This document shows, piece by piece, positions 11,182 through 20,166 of a DNA stretch of 64,000 bases (positions within the stretch are counted from its first letter, which is position 1; each line of letters opens with the position of its first letter). Under the pieces are notes generated by a model that worked only from the letters and a program-made list of their open reading frames with translations, did no database searches and had not been told where the DNA came from. A program made the position numbers and the translations under genes. Source of the stretch: Streptomyces subrutilus. Lineage in GTDB: Bacteria > Actinomycetota > Actinomycetes > Streptomycetales > Streptomycetaceae. The DNA is taken from assembly GCF_008704535.1 (NCBI RefSeq), contig NZ_CP023701.1, positions 1,860,001 through 1,924,000 on the forward strand, written 5' to 3'.

Positions 11182-11745
11182 TCAGGACGAGGAGAGCCGG
11201 AAGGTCATCGTGCCGAAGCCGATCTGGTCCCCGTCCCGGACCACCGCCGAGCCCGTGACGCGGCGTCCGTTGACGGTGGTGCCGTTGGTGGAGCCGAGGT
11301 CCTTCACCACCCACACCCCGTCCCGATGGCCGAGCTCCGCGTGCGCCCGGGAGACCGTCTCGTGCGTGAGGCGCAGGCCGCTGCCCGGGTCGCGGCCGAC
11401 CCTCAGGACCCCGGCGCTCGGGTGCGGGAGCAGCAGCCTGGGCAGCTTCTCGGCGGCCCAGGCCCGCCGGACCCCGACGCTCACCGCGGAGACCCGCCCC
11501 ACCCAGCCGAAGAGCCGACGGGTCCACGGGCCTTCCGCCGCGCTCCGGTGCCGGAGGTCGGCCGTGAGGACGGCGAGGTCCTCGGAGCGGCGGGCGACCA
11601 GGGCGAGTTCCATCCGGCGCAGGAAGGTGTCGTGGGACAGCTTGCCGAGGGCCGCGCCCTCCCTGAGCTGGCCCAGCGCCACGTCGCGCTCGGCGTCGGA
11701 GAGTCGCGGCGCGGGATAGGCGGGGAACTCGAAACTCGACGTCAC
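11182..11745 (-). CDS. DUF1707 and FHA domain protein
   Basis: This is a protein of about 187 residues. The N-terminal RLSDAERDVALGQLREGAA through VLTADL is a DUF1707 (SHOCT-like) module. Residues about 100-185 form an FHA domain: LRVGRDPGS, SRAHAEL, and KDLGSTNGTTVNGRRV, which holds the phosphothreonine-binding Arg, Ser and Asn. FHA domains bind phosphothreonine peptides, usually substrates of Ser/Thr protein kinases. The start is taken as GTG 11745 (VTSSFEFPAYPAP) because the upstream extension overlaps the treZ promoter and has noncoding composition. It is divergent from treZ; no kinase gene is nearby. Confidence 0.85.
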   Translation of the reverse strand: MTSSFEFPAYPAPRLSDAERDVALGQLREGAALGKLSHDTFLRRMELALVARRSEDLAVLTADLRHRSAAEGPWTRRLFGWVGRVSAVSVGVRRAWAAEKLPRLLLPHPSAGVLRVGRDPGSGLRLTHETVSRAHAELGHRDGVWVVKDLGSTNGTTVNGRRVTGSAVVRDGDQIGFGTMTFRLSSS

Positions 11746-11855
11746 AGGGTGATTGTCGGCCCGTCGGGGCCGGAGTGTCCAGAACTCCCCCGCCGATCCC
11801 GGAATGATGGGCAGGATACGCATGCTGGACACCGCCGGAGACGAGGGGACCGTCC

Positions 11856-13625
11856 GTGCAGTTCGAGGTGTGGGCACCGCTGACAGGTCATGTCGCCATG
11901 CGACTGGACGACGCGACGTACGACATGGCACCCGATCCGAACCGGGACGGCTGGTGGCTCGCCGAGGCCCCCGCCTCCGACGGCAGCCGGTACGGGTTCC
12001 TGCTCGACGACGACCCCGTGCCCCGGCCCGACCCGCGCGGCCGCCGGCTGCCGGACGGGCCCGACGGGCTCTCCGCGGTGGTCGACTTCGAGGCCCTCGG
12101 CGCGCCCGGCGCCTCCGAGTCGCCCCCGGGGCGGGCGGCGCCGCGCGTCCCGCTGCAGGACGCCGTCCTGTACGAGCTGCACGTCGGCACCTTCACCGCC
12201 GAGGGCACCTTCGACGCGGCCGCCGCACGGCTGGGCCACCTGACCGCCCTCGGCGTCACGCACGTGGAGCTGATGCCGGTGTGCTCCTTCCCCGGGCGGC
12301 ACGGCTGGGGGTACGACGGGGTCGCGCCGTGGTCGGTGCACGAGCCGTACGGCGGTCCGGCCGGCCTGGCCCGGTTCACGGCCGCCGCGCACGCGGCCGG
12401 GCTGGGCGTGGTGCTGGACGTGGTCCACAACCACCTCGGCCCCTCCGGCAACCACCTGCCCGCCTTCGGCCCGTACTTCACGGACGCGCACCACACGCCG
12501 TGGGGCGCGGCGGTGAACCTGGACGCGCCCGGTTCCGACGAGGTGCGCGCCTACCTGCTCGGCAGCGCGCTGGCCTGGTTCCGCGACTACGGGATCGACG
12601 GGCTGCGGCTCGACGCGGTGCACGCGCTGGCCGACGGGCGGGCCCTGACCTTCCTGGAGGAGCTGGCCGCGGCGGTGGACGGGCTGGCCGCGGAGAGCGG
12701 GCGGCCGCTGTTCCTGATCGCCGAGTCGGACCGGTGCGACCCGCGCACGACCCTGCCGCGCGCCGAGGGCGGGACGGGGCTGCACGCCCAGTGGAACGAC
12801 GACTTCCACCACGCCCTGCACTGCGCGCTCACCGGCGAGTCGCAGGCGTACTACGGCGACTTCGCGCGGGCCCCGCTGGCCGCCCTCGCCAAGACCATGA
12901 CCCGCGCCTTCTTCCACGACGGCACCTGGTCCTCCTTCCGGGGCCGGCACCACGGCCGCCCGGTGGACCGGCGCCGCACGCCCGCCCACCGGTTCCTCGG
13001 CTACGCCCAGACCCACGACCAGGTCGGCAACCGGGCCCTCGGCGACCGGCTCTCCGCGTCGCTGTCCCCCGGGCTGCAGGCGTGCGCGGCGGCGGTGACG
13101 CTGACCGGACCGTTCGTGCCGATGCTGTTCATGGGCGAGGAGTGGGGGGCCGGCACCGCCTGGCAGTACTTCACCGACCATCCCGATCCGGAGCTGGCGG
13201 AGGCGGTGCGCACGGGCCGCCGCCGGGAGTTCGCCGCGCACGGCTGGAAGGCGGAGGAGATCCCCGACCCGCAGGACCCGGCCACCCGCGACCGCTCGTG
13301 CCTGGACTGGACGGAGCCCGGCCGCGGCCCGCACGCCCGGCTGCTGGCCTGGTACCGCACCCTGGTCGCGCTCCGCCGCACCCACCCCGACCTGCGCGAT
13401 CCCGACCTGGCGGCGGTCCGGGTCGCCCACGACGAGGAGCGGCGGTGGCTGACCTTCCGCCGGGGTGACGTCCGGGTGGCCGTGAACCTCTCCCCCGAGC
13501 CGGTGACGATCGCCCTGGGGCGCAACGGGGTGCGGGTGCTGGCCGCGTGGGAGCCGGTCGAGCACCCGGGCGCGGACGGGCGGGTGCACGTACCGGGAGA
13601 GTCGGCGGTGGTGCTGGGGCCGTGA
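11856..13625 (+). CDS. treZ: Maltooligosyltrehalose trehalohydrolase TreZ
   Basis: This 589-residue GH13 enzyme releases trehalose from maltooligosyltrehalose made by TreY. It starts FEVWAPLTGHVAMRLDD, the N-terminal E-set domain. The barrel motifs are VLDVVHNHLGPSGNHL, GLRLDAVHAL (Asp253), LIAESDRC (Glu290) and QTHDQVGNRA (Asp388). The GTG start at 11856 has a GAGGGGAC Shine-Dalgarno sequence at suitable spacing. Together with glgX and treY it completes trehalose synthesis from glycogen, a source of compatible solute and spore reserve in Streptomyces. Confidence 0.95.
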   Translation: MQFEVWAPLTGHVAMRLDDATYDMAPDPNRDGWWLAEAPASDGSRYGFLLDDDPVPRPDPRGRRLPDGPDGLSAVVDFEALGAPGASESPPGRAAPRVPLQDAVLYELHVGTFTAEGTFDAAAARLGHLTALGVTHVELMPVCSFPGRHGWGYDGVAPWSVHEPYGGPAGLARFTAAAHAAGLGVVLDVVHNHLGPSGNHLPAFGPYFTDAHHTPWGAAVNLDAPGSDEVRAYLLGSALAWFRDYGIDGLRLDAVHALADGRALTFLEELAAAVDGLAAESGRPLFLIAESDRCDPRTTLPRAEGGTGLHAQWNDDFHHALHCALTGESQAYYGDFARAPLAALAKTMTRAFFHDGTWSSFRGRHHGRPVDRRRTPAHRFLGYAQTHDQVGNRALGDRLSASLSPGLQACAAAVTLTGPFVPMLFMGEEWGAGTAWQYFTDHPDPELAEAVRTGRRREFAAHGWKAEEIPDPQDPATRDRSCLDWTEPGRGPHARLLAWYRTLVALRRTHPDLRDPDLAAVRVAHDEERRWLTFRRGDVRVAVNLSPEPVTIALGRNGVRVLAAWEPVEHPGADGRVHVPGESAVVLGP

Positions 13626-13659
13626 CGCCCGGCCGCTCCCCCGGCACGGGGGCCGCGGG

Positions 13660-14799
13660 CTACTCGACGACGGCCAGCTCGCGCGGGGCGTTGTTGAGGC
13701 GGCGCCCGCCGTCCGCGGTGACGGTCACGATGTCCTCGATGCGGACCCCGAACCGGCCCGGCAGGTAGATCCCCGGCTCCACCGAGAAGCACATGCCGGG
13801 CACGAGCGGCCGCTCCTCGCCCTCGACCATGTACGGCGGCTCGTGGGTGGTGACGCCGATGCCGTGGCCGGTGCGGTGGATGAACCGGTCGCCGTAGCCG
13901 AACTCGGTGATCACCGCGCGGGCCGCCCGGTCCACGTCCTGGCAGGCCGCGCCCGGCCGGACCGCCGCGAAGCCGGCCTGCTGGGCCTCGCGGACCACGT
14001 CGTGCACGCGCTGCTCCTCGGCGGTCGGCCCGCCGACGTGGACGGTGCGGGAGATGTCGGAGCCGTAGCCGTACCGCAGGCCGCCGAAGTCGAGGACGAC
14101 CATGTCGCCGGGGCGGATGACCCGGTCGCCGGCCTCGTGGTGCGGGTTGGCGCCGTTGGGGCCGGAGCCGACGACGGTGAAGTCGACCTGGGAGTGGCCG
14201 TGGGCGCGCAGCAGGGCGGCCAGGTCGGCGGCGACGTCGGTCTCCCGGCGGTTCGCGAAGGGCAGGTGCAGGATCTGCGCGTAGGCGGCGTCGGCGGCGG
14301 CGCCCGCGGCCGTGAGGCGCTCCAGCTCACGGTCGTCCTTGACCGCGCGCAGCATGGGCAGGGAGTCGGTGAGGGACACGTAGGAGGTGGCCGGTGCCTC
14401 CCGCTGGAGTCCGAGGAGGTGCAGGGCCCAGGTGTTGTCGCTCACACCGAAGCGGCCGGCGGGTCCCATCAGCGGGGCGGCGGCCGCGTACGGGCTCTTC
14501 CCGTCGGCCCAGTCGCGCAGGGTCAGCGCGGCGGCGCCGGGGGCCCGCTCCGCGTCGGGGGCCTCCAGGGCGGGCACCACGAGCACGGGATCGCGCCCGG
14601 CGGCCAGCACGAGCACGGTCAGCCGCTCGGTCTCGGCGGTGGGACGGTAGCCGGTGAGGTGGGCGAGGTCGGGTCCGGGGGCGATCAGCAGGCCGGCCAG
14701 GCCCGCGTCGGCGGCGGCCCCGGCGGCGGCGGCCATGCGGGCGGCGTAGTCCTCGGCGGTGAAGGGGGCGGGTTCGGCGTGCGTCGGGTCGGAGGTCAT
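13660..14799 (-). CDS. Xaa-Pro peptidase (M24 family, aminopeptidase P type)
   Basis: This 379-residue protein has an N-terminal creatinase-like domain (about 1-150) and a pita-bread M24 domain. Metal ligands are seen in LDFGGLRYGYGSDISRT (two Asp), HRTGHGIGVTTHEPP (His), SVEPGIYLPG (Glu) and VRIEDIVTVT (Glu). Such enzymes cleave X-Pro dipeptides or the N-terminal residue before proline, usually with two Mn ions in the cytoplasm. The ATG at 14799 has a good GGGAGGAT Shine-Dalgarno sequence 7-10 nt upstream. Its 3' end faces treZ, with 34 bp between the stops. Confidence 0.92.
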   Translation of the reverse strand: MTSDPTHAEPAPFTAEDYAARMAAAAGAAADAGLAGLLIAPGPDLAHLTGYRPTAETERLTVLVLAAGRDPVLVVPALEAPDAERAPGAAALTLRDWADGKSPYAAAAPLMGPAGRFGVSDNTWALHLLGLQREAPATSYVSLTDSLPMLRAVKDDRELERLTAAGAAADAAYAQILHLPFANRRETDVAADLAALLRAHGHSQVDFTVVGSGPNGANPHHEAGDRVIRPGDMVVLDFGGLRYGYGSDISRTVHVGGPTAEEQRVHDVVREAQQAGFAAVRPGAACQDVDRAARAVITEFGYGDRFIHRTGHGIGVTTHEPPYMVEGEERPLVPGMCFSVEPGIYLPGRFGVRIEDIVTVTADGGRRLNNAPRELAVVE

Positions 14800-14972
14800 G
14801 CGGTGATCCTCCCGCGCCGGCGGGTCGGGCGCAGCGGCCGCGCCGCATCCGGTGCCGGGCGGTGCGGGGCCCGGCGGGGGCGGTGCCGGGCGGAATGCGG
14901 CCGCGCGGGAGCGCCCCCTCGATCGGCTATGCTGTGCGTGCACGTCGAACGGGTGGTCCGCCACCCTTCGTG

Positions 14973-15045
14973 GTGGGTGTAGCTCAGTTGGTAGAGCACC
15001 TGGTTGTGGTCCAGGTGGCCGCGGGTTCAAGTCCCGTCACTCACC
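14973..15045 (+). tRNA. tRNA-His (GTG anticodon)
   Basis: A full cloverleaf can be drawn. The acceptor GTGGGTG (14973-14979) pairs with CACTCAC (15038-15044, one G-T pair). The D arm GCTC/GAGC, anticodon stem CTGG/CCAG with loop TTGTGGT, and T arm with TTCAAGT are all present. The anticodon GTG reads histidine codons. G14972 can supply the G-1 that pairs with C15045, the special tRNA-His feature. No CCA end is encoded. Confidence 0.97.
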
Positions 15046-15051
15046 CTGATG

Positions 15052-15095
15052 ACCCCGTGGGGTACGAGGTTCTCCTCGTACCCCACGGGGTTTTT
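15052..15095 (+). terminator. Strong rho-independent terminator after tRNA-His
   Basis: ACCCCGTGGGGTACGAGG (15052-15069) pairs perfectly over 18 bp with 15074-15091 around a 4-nt loop (TTCT). The last T of the stem and the next four give a T-tract (15091-15095). It begins 7 bp after the tRNA. The stem may also limit read-through from the convergent hydrolase gene, although there is no T-tract in that direction. Confidence 0.92.
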
Positions 15096-15136
15096 CGCTT
15101 GCCCGCCGGGCCGGCCGCGCGTCCGGCGCCGTGCCC

Positions 15137-15892
15137 CTACGCCGCGAGGAACGCCTCGGTCTCGGTCGTGAAGGCCACCGGGGCCTCGTGGGGCGGGTAG
15201 TGGCCCGAGCCGGGCAGGACCACGACCCGGCAGTCGGGGTACCAGGCCTGCCAGGTGTCCCGTATCAGCTCGGCGGTGAGCGCCAGGTCGTACGCGCCGA
15301 CCAGGGCGAGCACCGGGACCGTGTTGCCCTTCACGGCGGAGGACAGGTCCAGGGTCCGCCAGCTCTCCAGGTACGCGGCGAAGGCCTCGGGGCGGGAGAT
15401 GGCGAGGGAGTGGGCGACCATCCGCTCCAGCCAGTGCCGGCCCACCCGGTGCCCGGTCACCAGGTCGATGATGGCGCGGCGCTTGTCGGGGTCCCGGGCG
15501 GCGCCGTGGAAGAGGGCGTGGGTCGCCTCGTCCATCACGTACGGCGCGGCCGGGACCGGGGCGATCCCGACGAGCTTCTCGATGCGCTCGGGCACCCGGA
15601 CCAGGACCTGCTGGGCCGCCTTGCCGCCCATGGAGTGGCCGAGGAGGGAGAAGGTGTCCCAGCCGAGCTGGTCGGCGAGGGCGACGACGTCGTCGGCGAT
15701 CTCGGGGAGGGTGTGGTCGCCGGGCACGTCGCGGCGTTCGCCGTAGCCCCGGTAGTCGAGGAAGGCGTACGAGAACCGCTCCGGGTCGAGGTGGTCCAGC
15801 ACGGAGCCCCAGTTGGCGCAGGTGCCGAACCAGTCGTGCAGCACGATGACGCGGACGGGGCCGGTACCGATCCTGCGGTGGGCGATGGCCAT
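15137..15892 (-). CDS. Alpha/beta hydrolase
   Basis: This is a 251-residue alpha/beta-hydrolase. The nucleophile elbow is LLGHSMGGKAAQ, the acid is probably Asp in LVGAYDLALT, and the His is in GSGHYPPHEAP. An oxyanion-hole segment LHDWFGTCANW lies near the N-terminus. No signal peptide is seen, so it should be cytoplasmic. The ATG at 15892 has a GGGAGA ribosome site. The substrate is unknown; the nearest family members are generic esterases or haloperoxidase-like hydrolases. It is separated from the phospholipase C gene by 150 bp on the same strand. Confidence 0.85.
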   Translation of the reverse strand: MAIAHRRIGTGPVRVIVLHDWFGTCANWGSVLDHLDPERFSYAFLDYRGYGERRDVPGDHTLPEIADDVVALADQLGWDTFSLLGHSMGGKAAQQVLVRVPERIEKLVGIAPVPAAPYVMDEATHALFHGAARDPDKRRAIIDLVTGHRVGRHWLERMVAHSLAISRPEAFAAYLESWRTLDLSSAVKGNTVPVLALVGAYDLALTAELIRDTWQAWYPDCRVVVLPGSGHYPPHEAPVAFTTETEAFLAA

Positions 15893-16042
15893 GCGTTCTC
15901 CCTCGGTGACGGGGTCGGCGGGAACCGACGCCGTACGTTCTGCCCACCCGGCCCCCCGTCACACCGCCGGCCCGGCGCCGGGGCGGCGCAGGGGCGGCGT
16001 GGGTGTGACGGGAGGGCCCGCCCGGGGCGCCCGGCGGCCGGC

Positions 16043-18103
16043 TCAGACGGTCTTGATCGCCGGGTCGGAGACGCCCGGCGCGCCCGTCTCCACGTGTCCG
16101 GCGAAGCGGCGCAGGAAGGTGGCGTCGGCGGCCGAGACCACCTTGACGTCGTACCAGCGGCCGGTGGTGCGCAGGTCCACGGTGTGCGGGACCGTCGCCC
16201 CGGGGTTGACCCGGAAGGTCTGGGCCGCGCCGCCGTAGGCGTTGACCACCGTGAGGTCGACCGCGGTGGCACCCGCGTTGGCGAGGGTGAGCGCCAGGTT
16301 GCCGGTGGCGTCCACGTGGCGGGCCGTGACCTCGGGGCCGGCCTTCTTCGCCGGGCCCTTCCAGGTGCGCAGGAAGCCGTTGGGCCCCCACACCGTGAGG
16401 TTGACCTGGTTGCCGGTGGAGCTGCTGGTGCTCCAGGTGTCGGCGAGGGTCTTGCCCGCTTCGACGGTGTACGGCCAGGGGCCGTCCGTGCGGTTGCCCG
16501 AGGTGCTGTGGAAGTGGGCGCCGAGGGCGGGGCCGCTCGCGAAGGTCAGGGTGAACTGGCCGCTGGAGACGGTGGCCCTGCCGTCCACGTACGGGCGGTA
16601 GCCGAGGGCGCGGGTCGGCTTGGAGCCGGCCTCCTGCCGGGGGAGGGCGGCGGTGGCCGGCGGGGTCGGGTGGTAGGAGGGGTGGCGGCCCTTGTCCGGC
16701 GGGAGGTACCCGGCCGTGGAGGGCAGCGCGGCGGGCGCGGCATCGGCCCGGGTGAAGTCGAACGCCGAGGTCAGGTCGCCGCAGACGGCCCTGCGCCACG
16801 GCGAGATGTTGGGCTCCTTCACACCGAAGCGCTGCTCCATGAAGCGGATCACCGAGGTGTGGTCGAAGGTCTCGGAGCAGACGTAGCCGCCCTTGCTCCA
16901 CGGCGAGACCACGATCATCGGGACGCGCGGGCCGAGCCCGTAGGGCCCCGCCGCGTAGCCGCCGCCCCCGGCGTACAGCTCGCCCTTGACGTCCGCGGTC
17001 GACAGGCCCCATGCGGCGGAGGCGGGCGGGTACGGCGGGACGACGTGGTCGAAGAAGCCGTCGTTCTCGTCGTAGGTGAGGAACAGGGCGGTCTTCGCCC
17101 ACACCCCCGGGTTCGAGGTCAGGGCGTCCAGGACCTGCGAGATGTACCAGGCGCCGAAGTTCGTCGGCCAGTTGGCGTGCTCGCTGAATGCCTCGGGGGC
17201 GGTGATCCAGGAGACCGCGGGCAGGGTGCCGGCCCGTACGTCCGCGCGCAGCCGGTCGAAGTAGCCGTCGCCCGCCTTGACGTCGGTGCCGGTGCGGGCC
17301 TTCTCGTAGAGGGGGCTGCCGGGCTGGGCGGTGCGGTAGCTGGTGAAGTACAGCAGCGAGTTGTCGCCGTAGTTGCCGCGGAAGGCGTCGTTGATCCAGC
17401 CCCAGGAGCCGGCCGCGCTCAGGCCGTCGCCGACGTCCTGGTAGATCTTCCACGGGACGCCGGCCGCCTCCAGCCGCTCGGGGTACGTCTTCCAGCCGTA
17501 GCCGGCCTCCTGGTTGCCCAGGACCGGGCCGCCGCCGGTGCCGTCGTTGCCGGTGTGACCGCTCCACAGGTAGTAGCGGTTGGGGTCGGTGGCGCCGATG
17601 AACGAGCAGTGGTAGGCGTCGCACACGGTGAAGGCGTCGGCGAGGGCGTAGTGGAACGGGATGTCGTTCCGGGTCATGTAGGACATGGTCGTGGCGGTCT
17701 TCGCCGGGATCCACTTGTCGTACTTGCCGTTGTTGTAGGCCTGGTGGCCGCCGGCCCAGTCGTGGTTGAGGCCCTCCAGGAACTGCATGCCGAGGTCCGC
17801 GACCTGCGGGTGGAAGGGCAGTACGTCCTTGGTCCCGTCGGACTGCTGGAAGACCGTCTTGCCGTTGTCCTGGAGGACGGGACGGGGGTCGCCGAAGCCC
17901 CGGACGCCCTTCATCGCGCCGAAGTAGTGGTCGAAGGAGCGGTTCTCCTGCATCAGCACGACGATGTGCTCGATGTCCTGGATCGTGCCCGTGCCGCCCT
18001 GCGCCGGAATGGCGGCGGCCCGCGCGATGCTCTCGTTCAGCATCGCGACGGCGGCGGTGCCGCCGGCGATCTGGAGGAACCTGCGGCGGTTGAGTTCTGC
18101 CAT
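16043..18103 (-). CDS. Phosphocholine-specific phospholipase C, Tat-exported
   Basis: This 686-residue protein starts MAELNRRRFLQIAGGTAAVA, a twin-arginine signal peptide, so it is exported folded. The phosphoesterase domain includes IVVLMQENRSFDHYFG with the metal-binding Glu/Asn, and later TYDENDGFFDHVVPP and GPRVPMIVVSPWSKGG. This architecture plus the two C-terminal beta domains (about 470-686, with LTVWGPNGFLRTW) matches the TIGR03396-type phospholipase C that hydrolyses phosphatidylcholine or sphingomyelin. Streptomyces use such enzymes for phosphate scavenging. The upstream in-frame extension to 18280 is rejected because it would bury the Tat signal. Confidence 0.93.
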   Translation of the reverse strand: MAELNRRRFLQIAGGTAAVAMLNESIARAAAIPAQGGTGTIQDIEHIVVLMQENRSFDHYFGAMKGVRGFGDPRPVLQDNGKTVFQQSDGTKDVLPFHPQVADLGMQFLEGLNHDWAGGHQAYNNGKYDKWIPAKTATTMSYMTRNDIPFHYALADAFTVCDAYHCSFIGATDPNRYYLWSGHTGNDGTGGGPVLGNQEAGYGWKTYPERLEAAGVPWKIYQDVGDGLSAAGSWGWINDAFRGNYGDNSLLYFTSYRTAQPGSPLYEKARTGTDVKAGDGYFDRLRADVRAGTLPAVSWITAPEAFSEHANWPTNFGAWYISQVLDALTSNPGVWAKTALFLTYDENDGFFDHVVPPYPPASAAWGLSTADVKGELYAGGGGYAAGPYGLGPRVPMIVVSPWSKGGYVCSETFDHTSVIRFMEQRFGVKEPNISPWRRAVCGDLTSAFDFTRADAAPAALPSTAGYLPPDKGRHPSYHPTPPATAALPRQEAGSKPTRALGYRPYVDGRATVSSGQFTLTFASGPALGAHFHSTSGNRTDGPWPYTVEAGKTLADTWSTSSSTGNQVNLTVWGPNGFLRTWKGPAKKAGPEVTARHVDATGNLALTLANAGATAVDLTVVNAYGGAAQTFRVNPGATVPHTVDLRTTGRWYDVKVVSAADATFLRRFAGHVETGAPGVSDPAIKTV

Positions 18104-18352
18104 GGCGTGACGACCTCTGGGGTGAGGGGGGAGTCGAGGGGCGCCCCAAGGACAGCGGCCCCGGGGTACCGGAGGGCGATCCTCGTCTGACAGGGGACCG
18201 TACAGCGGGAGAACGGCAGGCCCCGCCCCGAGGGCCCGCACGTCCGCCCACGACGGCAGGGATAACCCCGCACGGCGCAACAGACCCCGTGGTCGCAGCG
18301 GTTCGGGCCCGGGTGCGCGGACGGGGGGTACTCAACCGGCCCCCGCGGCGAT

Positions 18353-18370
18353 CTGAGCATCCGTACTCAG
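18353..18370. promoter_or_regulatory. Inverted repeat in the promoter region of the condensing-enzyme cluster
   Basis: CTGAG-CATCCGTA-CTCAG has perfect 5-bp arms around 8 nt. GTACTCA also occurs at 18328-18334 and again inside the repeat. The element ends 27 bp before the GTG start at 18398, a place where a regulator of the five-gene set could bind. The rest of the 294-bp gap between the phospholipase gene and this cluster shows no gene. Confidence 0.35.
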
Positions 18371-18397
18371 GCCCGGGACGGGCGGGCTTGTCATCGT

Positions 18398-19426
18398 GTG
18401 GGCATGCCCTTCCAGCCAAGTGCCGCCCCGCCGCGCGCGGGGATAACCGCCGTCGCCAGTCTGCTGCCCGAGCGGGTGCTGTCCTCCGACCGCCTCATGG
18501 AGCGGGTCGCCGCGCGCAGCGGCCTCGCGCTGCCGCCGGGCCTGCTGCGCCAGGCCACCGGGATCGCCGCGCGGCGCGTCGCGGACGAGGGCGTGTACGC
18601 CTCCACCCTCGCCGTCGGCGCCGGCCGCCGCGCCCTGGACGCCGCCGGGCTCATCCCGCCCGACATCGACCTGCTGCTGTTCGCCTCCGCCTCCCGCGAC
18701 CTGGTCGAGCCCGCCACCGCGCACATCGTCCAGGCGGAACTGGGCTCGCGGGCGCACGCCGTGGACGTCACCAACGCCTGCAACAGCTTCGTCAACGGCA
18801 TCGACCTGGCCCGCTCCATGATCCTCGCCGGGCGGGCCCGGCGGGCCCTGGTCGTCACCGGGGAGACCCCGAGCCGGGCCGTCCGCACCGCCCCGGCCGA
18901 CCTCGCCGAGTTCCGCGCCGGGTTCGCCGGGTACACCTTCGGCGACGCGGGGGCGGCCGTCGTCGTCGAGGCCGTGGAACGCGGCGGCATCCTCGACGTG
19001 GACACCGCGACCCATTCGGAGCACTGGGAGGTCGGGGGCATCCCGGGCGGCGGGTCACGGCACCCGCGCGGGGACGCGCACACCTACTTCCGGGGGGACG
19101 GACACGAACTGCGGGGCGTCTTCGAGAAGGTCGGCACGGCCGTCGTCGACCGGACGCTGCACCGCACGGGCATGGACTGGGACGGCTTCGCCCGGGTGCT
19201 GGTCCACCAGGTGACGGTGCCCTACCTGGAGCGCTTCGCCGAGCTCACCGGGGTGCCCGCCGCGAAGCTGGTGGTGACGGTGCCCGAGCTCGGCAACATC
19301 GCGAGCGCGAGCATCGGCGTCCAACTGGACCGCGTCTTCGCGGACCTGGCCCCCGGCGAACGGGTGCTGTTCGTCGGCCTGGGCGGCGGCATCAGCATCA
19401 CGACGATGGTCTGGGAGAAGTCGTGA
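18398..19426 (+). CDS. 3-oxoacyl-ACP synthase III-like condensing enzyme
   Basis: This 342-residue enzyme has the thiolase fold of FabH/OleA proteins. The catalytic triad is visible as Cys128 in VTNACNSFVNG, His270 in LVHQVTVPY and Asn300 in PELGNIASAS. It should join an acyl starter to a second acyl or malonyl unit by Claisen condensation. The glycine-rich C-terminus LFVGLGGGISITTMVW is typical. An ATG at 18404 is an alternative start; GTG 18398 is nearer a GGGCGGG site. It is the first gene of a coupled set with a glycosyltransferase, AMP ligase, P450 and reductase, so it is not the housekeeping FabH, which normally sits with fatty-acid synthase genes. Confidence 0.88.
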   Translation: MGMPFQPSAAPPRAGITAVASLLPERVLSSDRLMERVAARSGLALPPGLLRQATGIAARRVADEGVYASTLAVGAGRRALDAAGLIPPDIDLLLFASASRDLVEPATAHIVQAELGSRAHAVDVTNACNSFVNGIDLARSMILAGRARRALVVTGETPSRAVRTAPADLAEFRAGFAGYTFGDAGAAVVVEAVERGGILDVDTATHSEHWEVGGIPGGGSRHPRGDAHTYFRGDGHELRGVFEKVGTAVVDRTLHRTGMDWDGFARVLVHQVTVPYLERFAELTGVPAAKLVVTVPELGNIASASIGVQLDRVFADLAPGERVLFVGLGGGISITTMVWEKS

Positions 19427-20166
19427 ACCGCCCGCTGTGGGTGGTCGTGCCCGCCCACGAGGAGGAGGCGCGGCTCGCGCAGACCCTGGCGGCCCTCGCC
19501 GCACAGCGCGACCGGGACTTCACCCTGCTGGTCGTCGACAACGCCTCGGCGGACGGCACCGCGGCCGTCGCCCGGCGGTTCGCGGCGCACGCGCCCTTCG
19601 CCGTCGAGGTGATCGAGGAGCCCGAGAAGGGCGTCGGCTCCGCCGTGGACACCGGCTTCCGGTACGCGATCGGCCGGGGCGCGGCCCTCCTCGCCCGCAC
19701 CGACGCCGACTGCCTGCCCGGACCGGGCTGGACCGGCGCCGCCCGGGCCGCGCTCGCCGCCCGCCCCGGACTGGTCTGCGGGCGGATCACCGCCCGGCGC
19801 GACGAGCACGGGCCGCTCGGCCGGGCCGGATTCGCCGCCCTGGTGCGGCTCGCCGCCCTGTTCGGCCGGCTGCGGCCGGAGCACGCCCGGCGCCACGGCT
19901 ACCGGGCCCCGTACCGCATGCACGCCGGCAACAACATGGCCATCACGGCCGAGCTGTACCTGGCCGTCGGCGGCATGCCCCGCCGCCCCTCCCCCACCGA
20001 CCGGCTCTTCCTCAACGCCGTACGGCGCCACACCGACCGGATCACCCACTGCCGGTCCATGGTCGTGCAGAACTCGACGCGGCGGCTGCGGGCCTACGGG
20101 CTCGCGGGCACCGCCCGCTGGTACCTCGACCAGGGCAGCGGCTCGCGCGGAACGGACCCCCGCTGA
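19423..20166 (+). CDS. Family 2 glycosyltransferase
   Basis: This 247-residue GT-A protein starts at a GTG overlapping the previous stop (GTGA). It shows PAHEEEARLAQTLAALAAQ, VVDNASADGTAAVARRF and the metal-binding DxD-like ARTDADCLPG, followed by AGNNMAITAELYLAVGGMP. These are GT2 features; the donor would be a nucleotide sugar. There are no transmembrane helices. Its place between the condensing enzyme and the AMP ligase suggests that the pathway product or an intermediate is glycosylated, though the family also contains non-sugar-transferring members. Confidence 0.85.
   Translation: MNRPLWVVVPAHEEEARLAQTLAALAAQRDRDFTLLVVDNASADGTAAVARRFAAHAPFAVEVIEEPEKGVGSAVDTGFRYAIGRGAALLARTDADCLPGPGWTGAARAALAARPGLVCGRITARRDEHGPLGRAGFAALVRLAALFGRLRPEHARRHGYRAPYRMHAGNNMAITAELYLAVGGMPRRPSPTDRLFLNAVRRHTDRITHCRSMVVQNSTRRLRAYGLAGTARWYLDQGSGSRGTDPR

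Noticed and set aside
14973..15045. tRNA-His as attachment site of an integrated element
   Set aside because: No integrase, no duplicated tRNA 3' end and no change of gene style after it; a clean terminator follows directly.
15027..18419. An open frame of about 1,130 codons antisense and out of frame to the hydrolase and phospholipase C genes
   Set aside because: Very high GC content leaves long stop-free frames. The sequence is Arg/Pro/Gly-rich without motifs, and the true genes in the other frame have intact catalytic residues.
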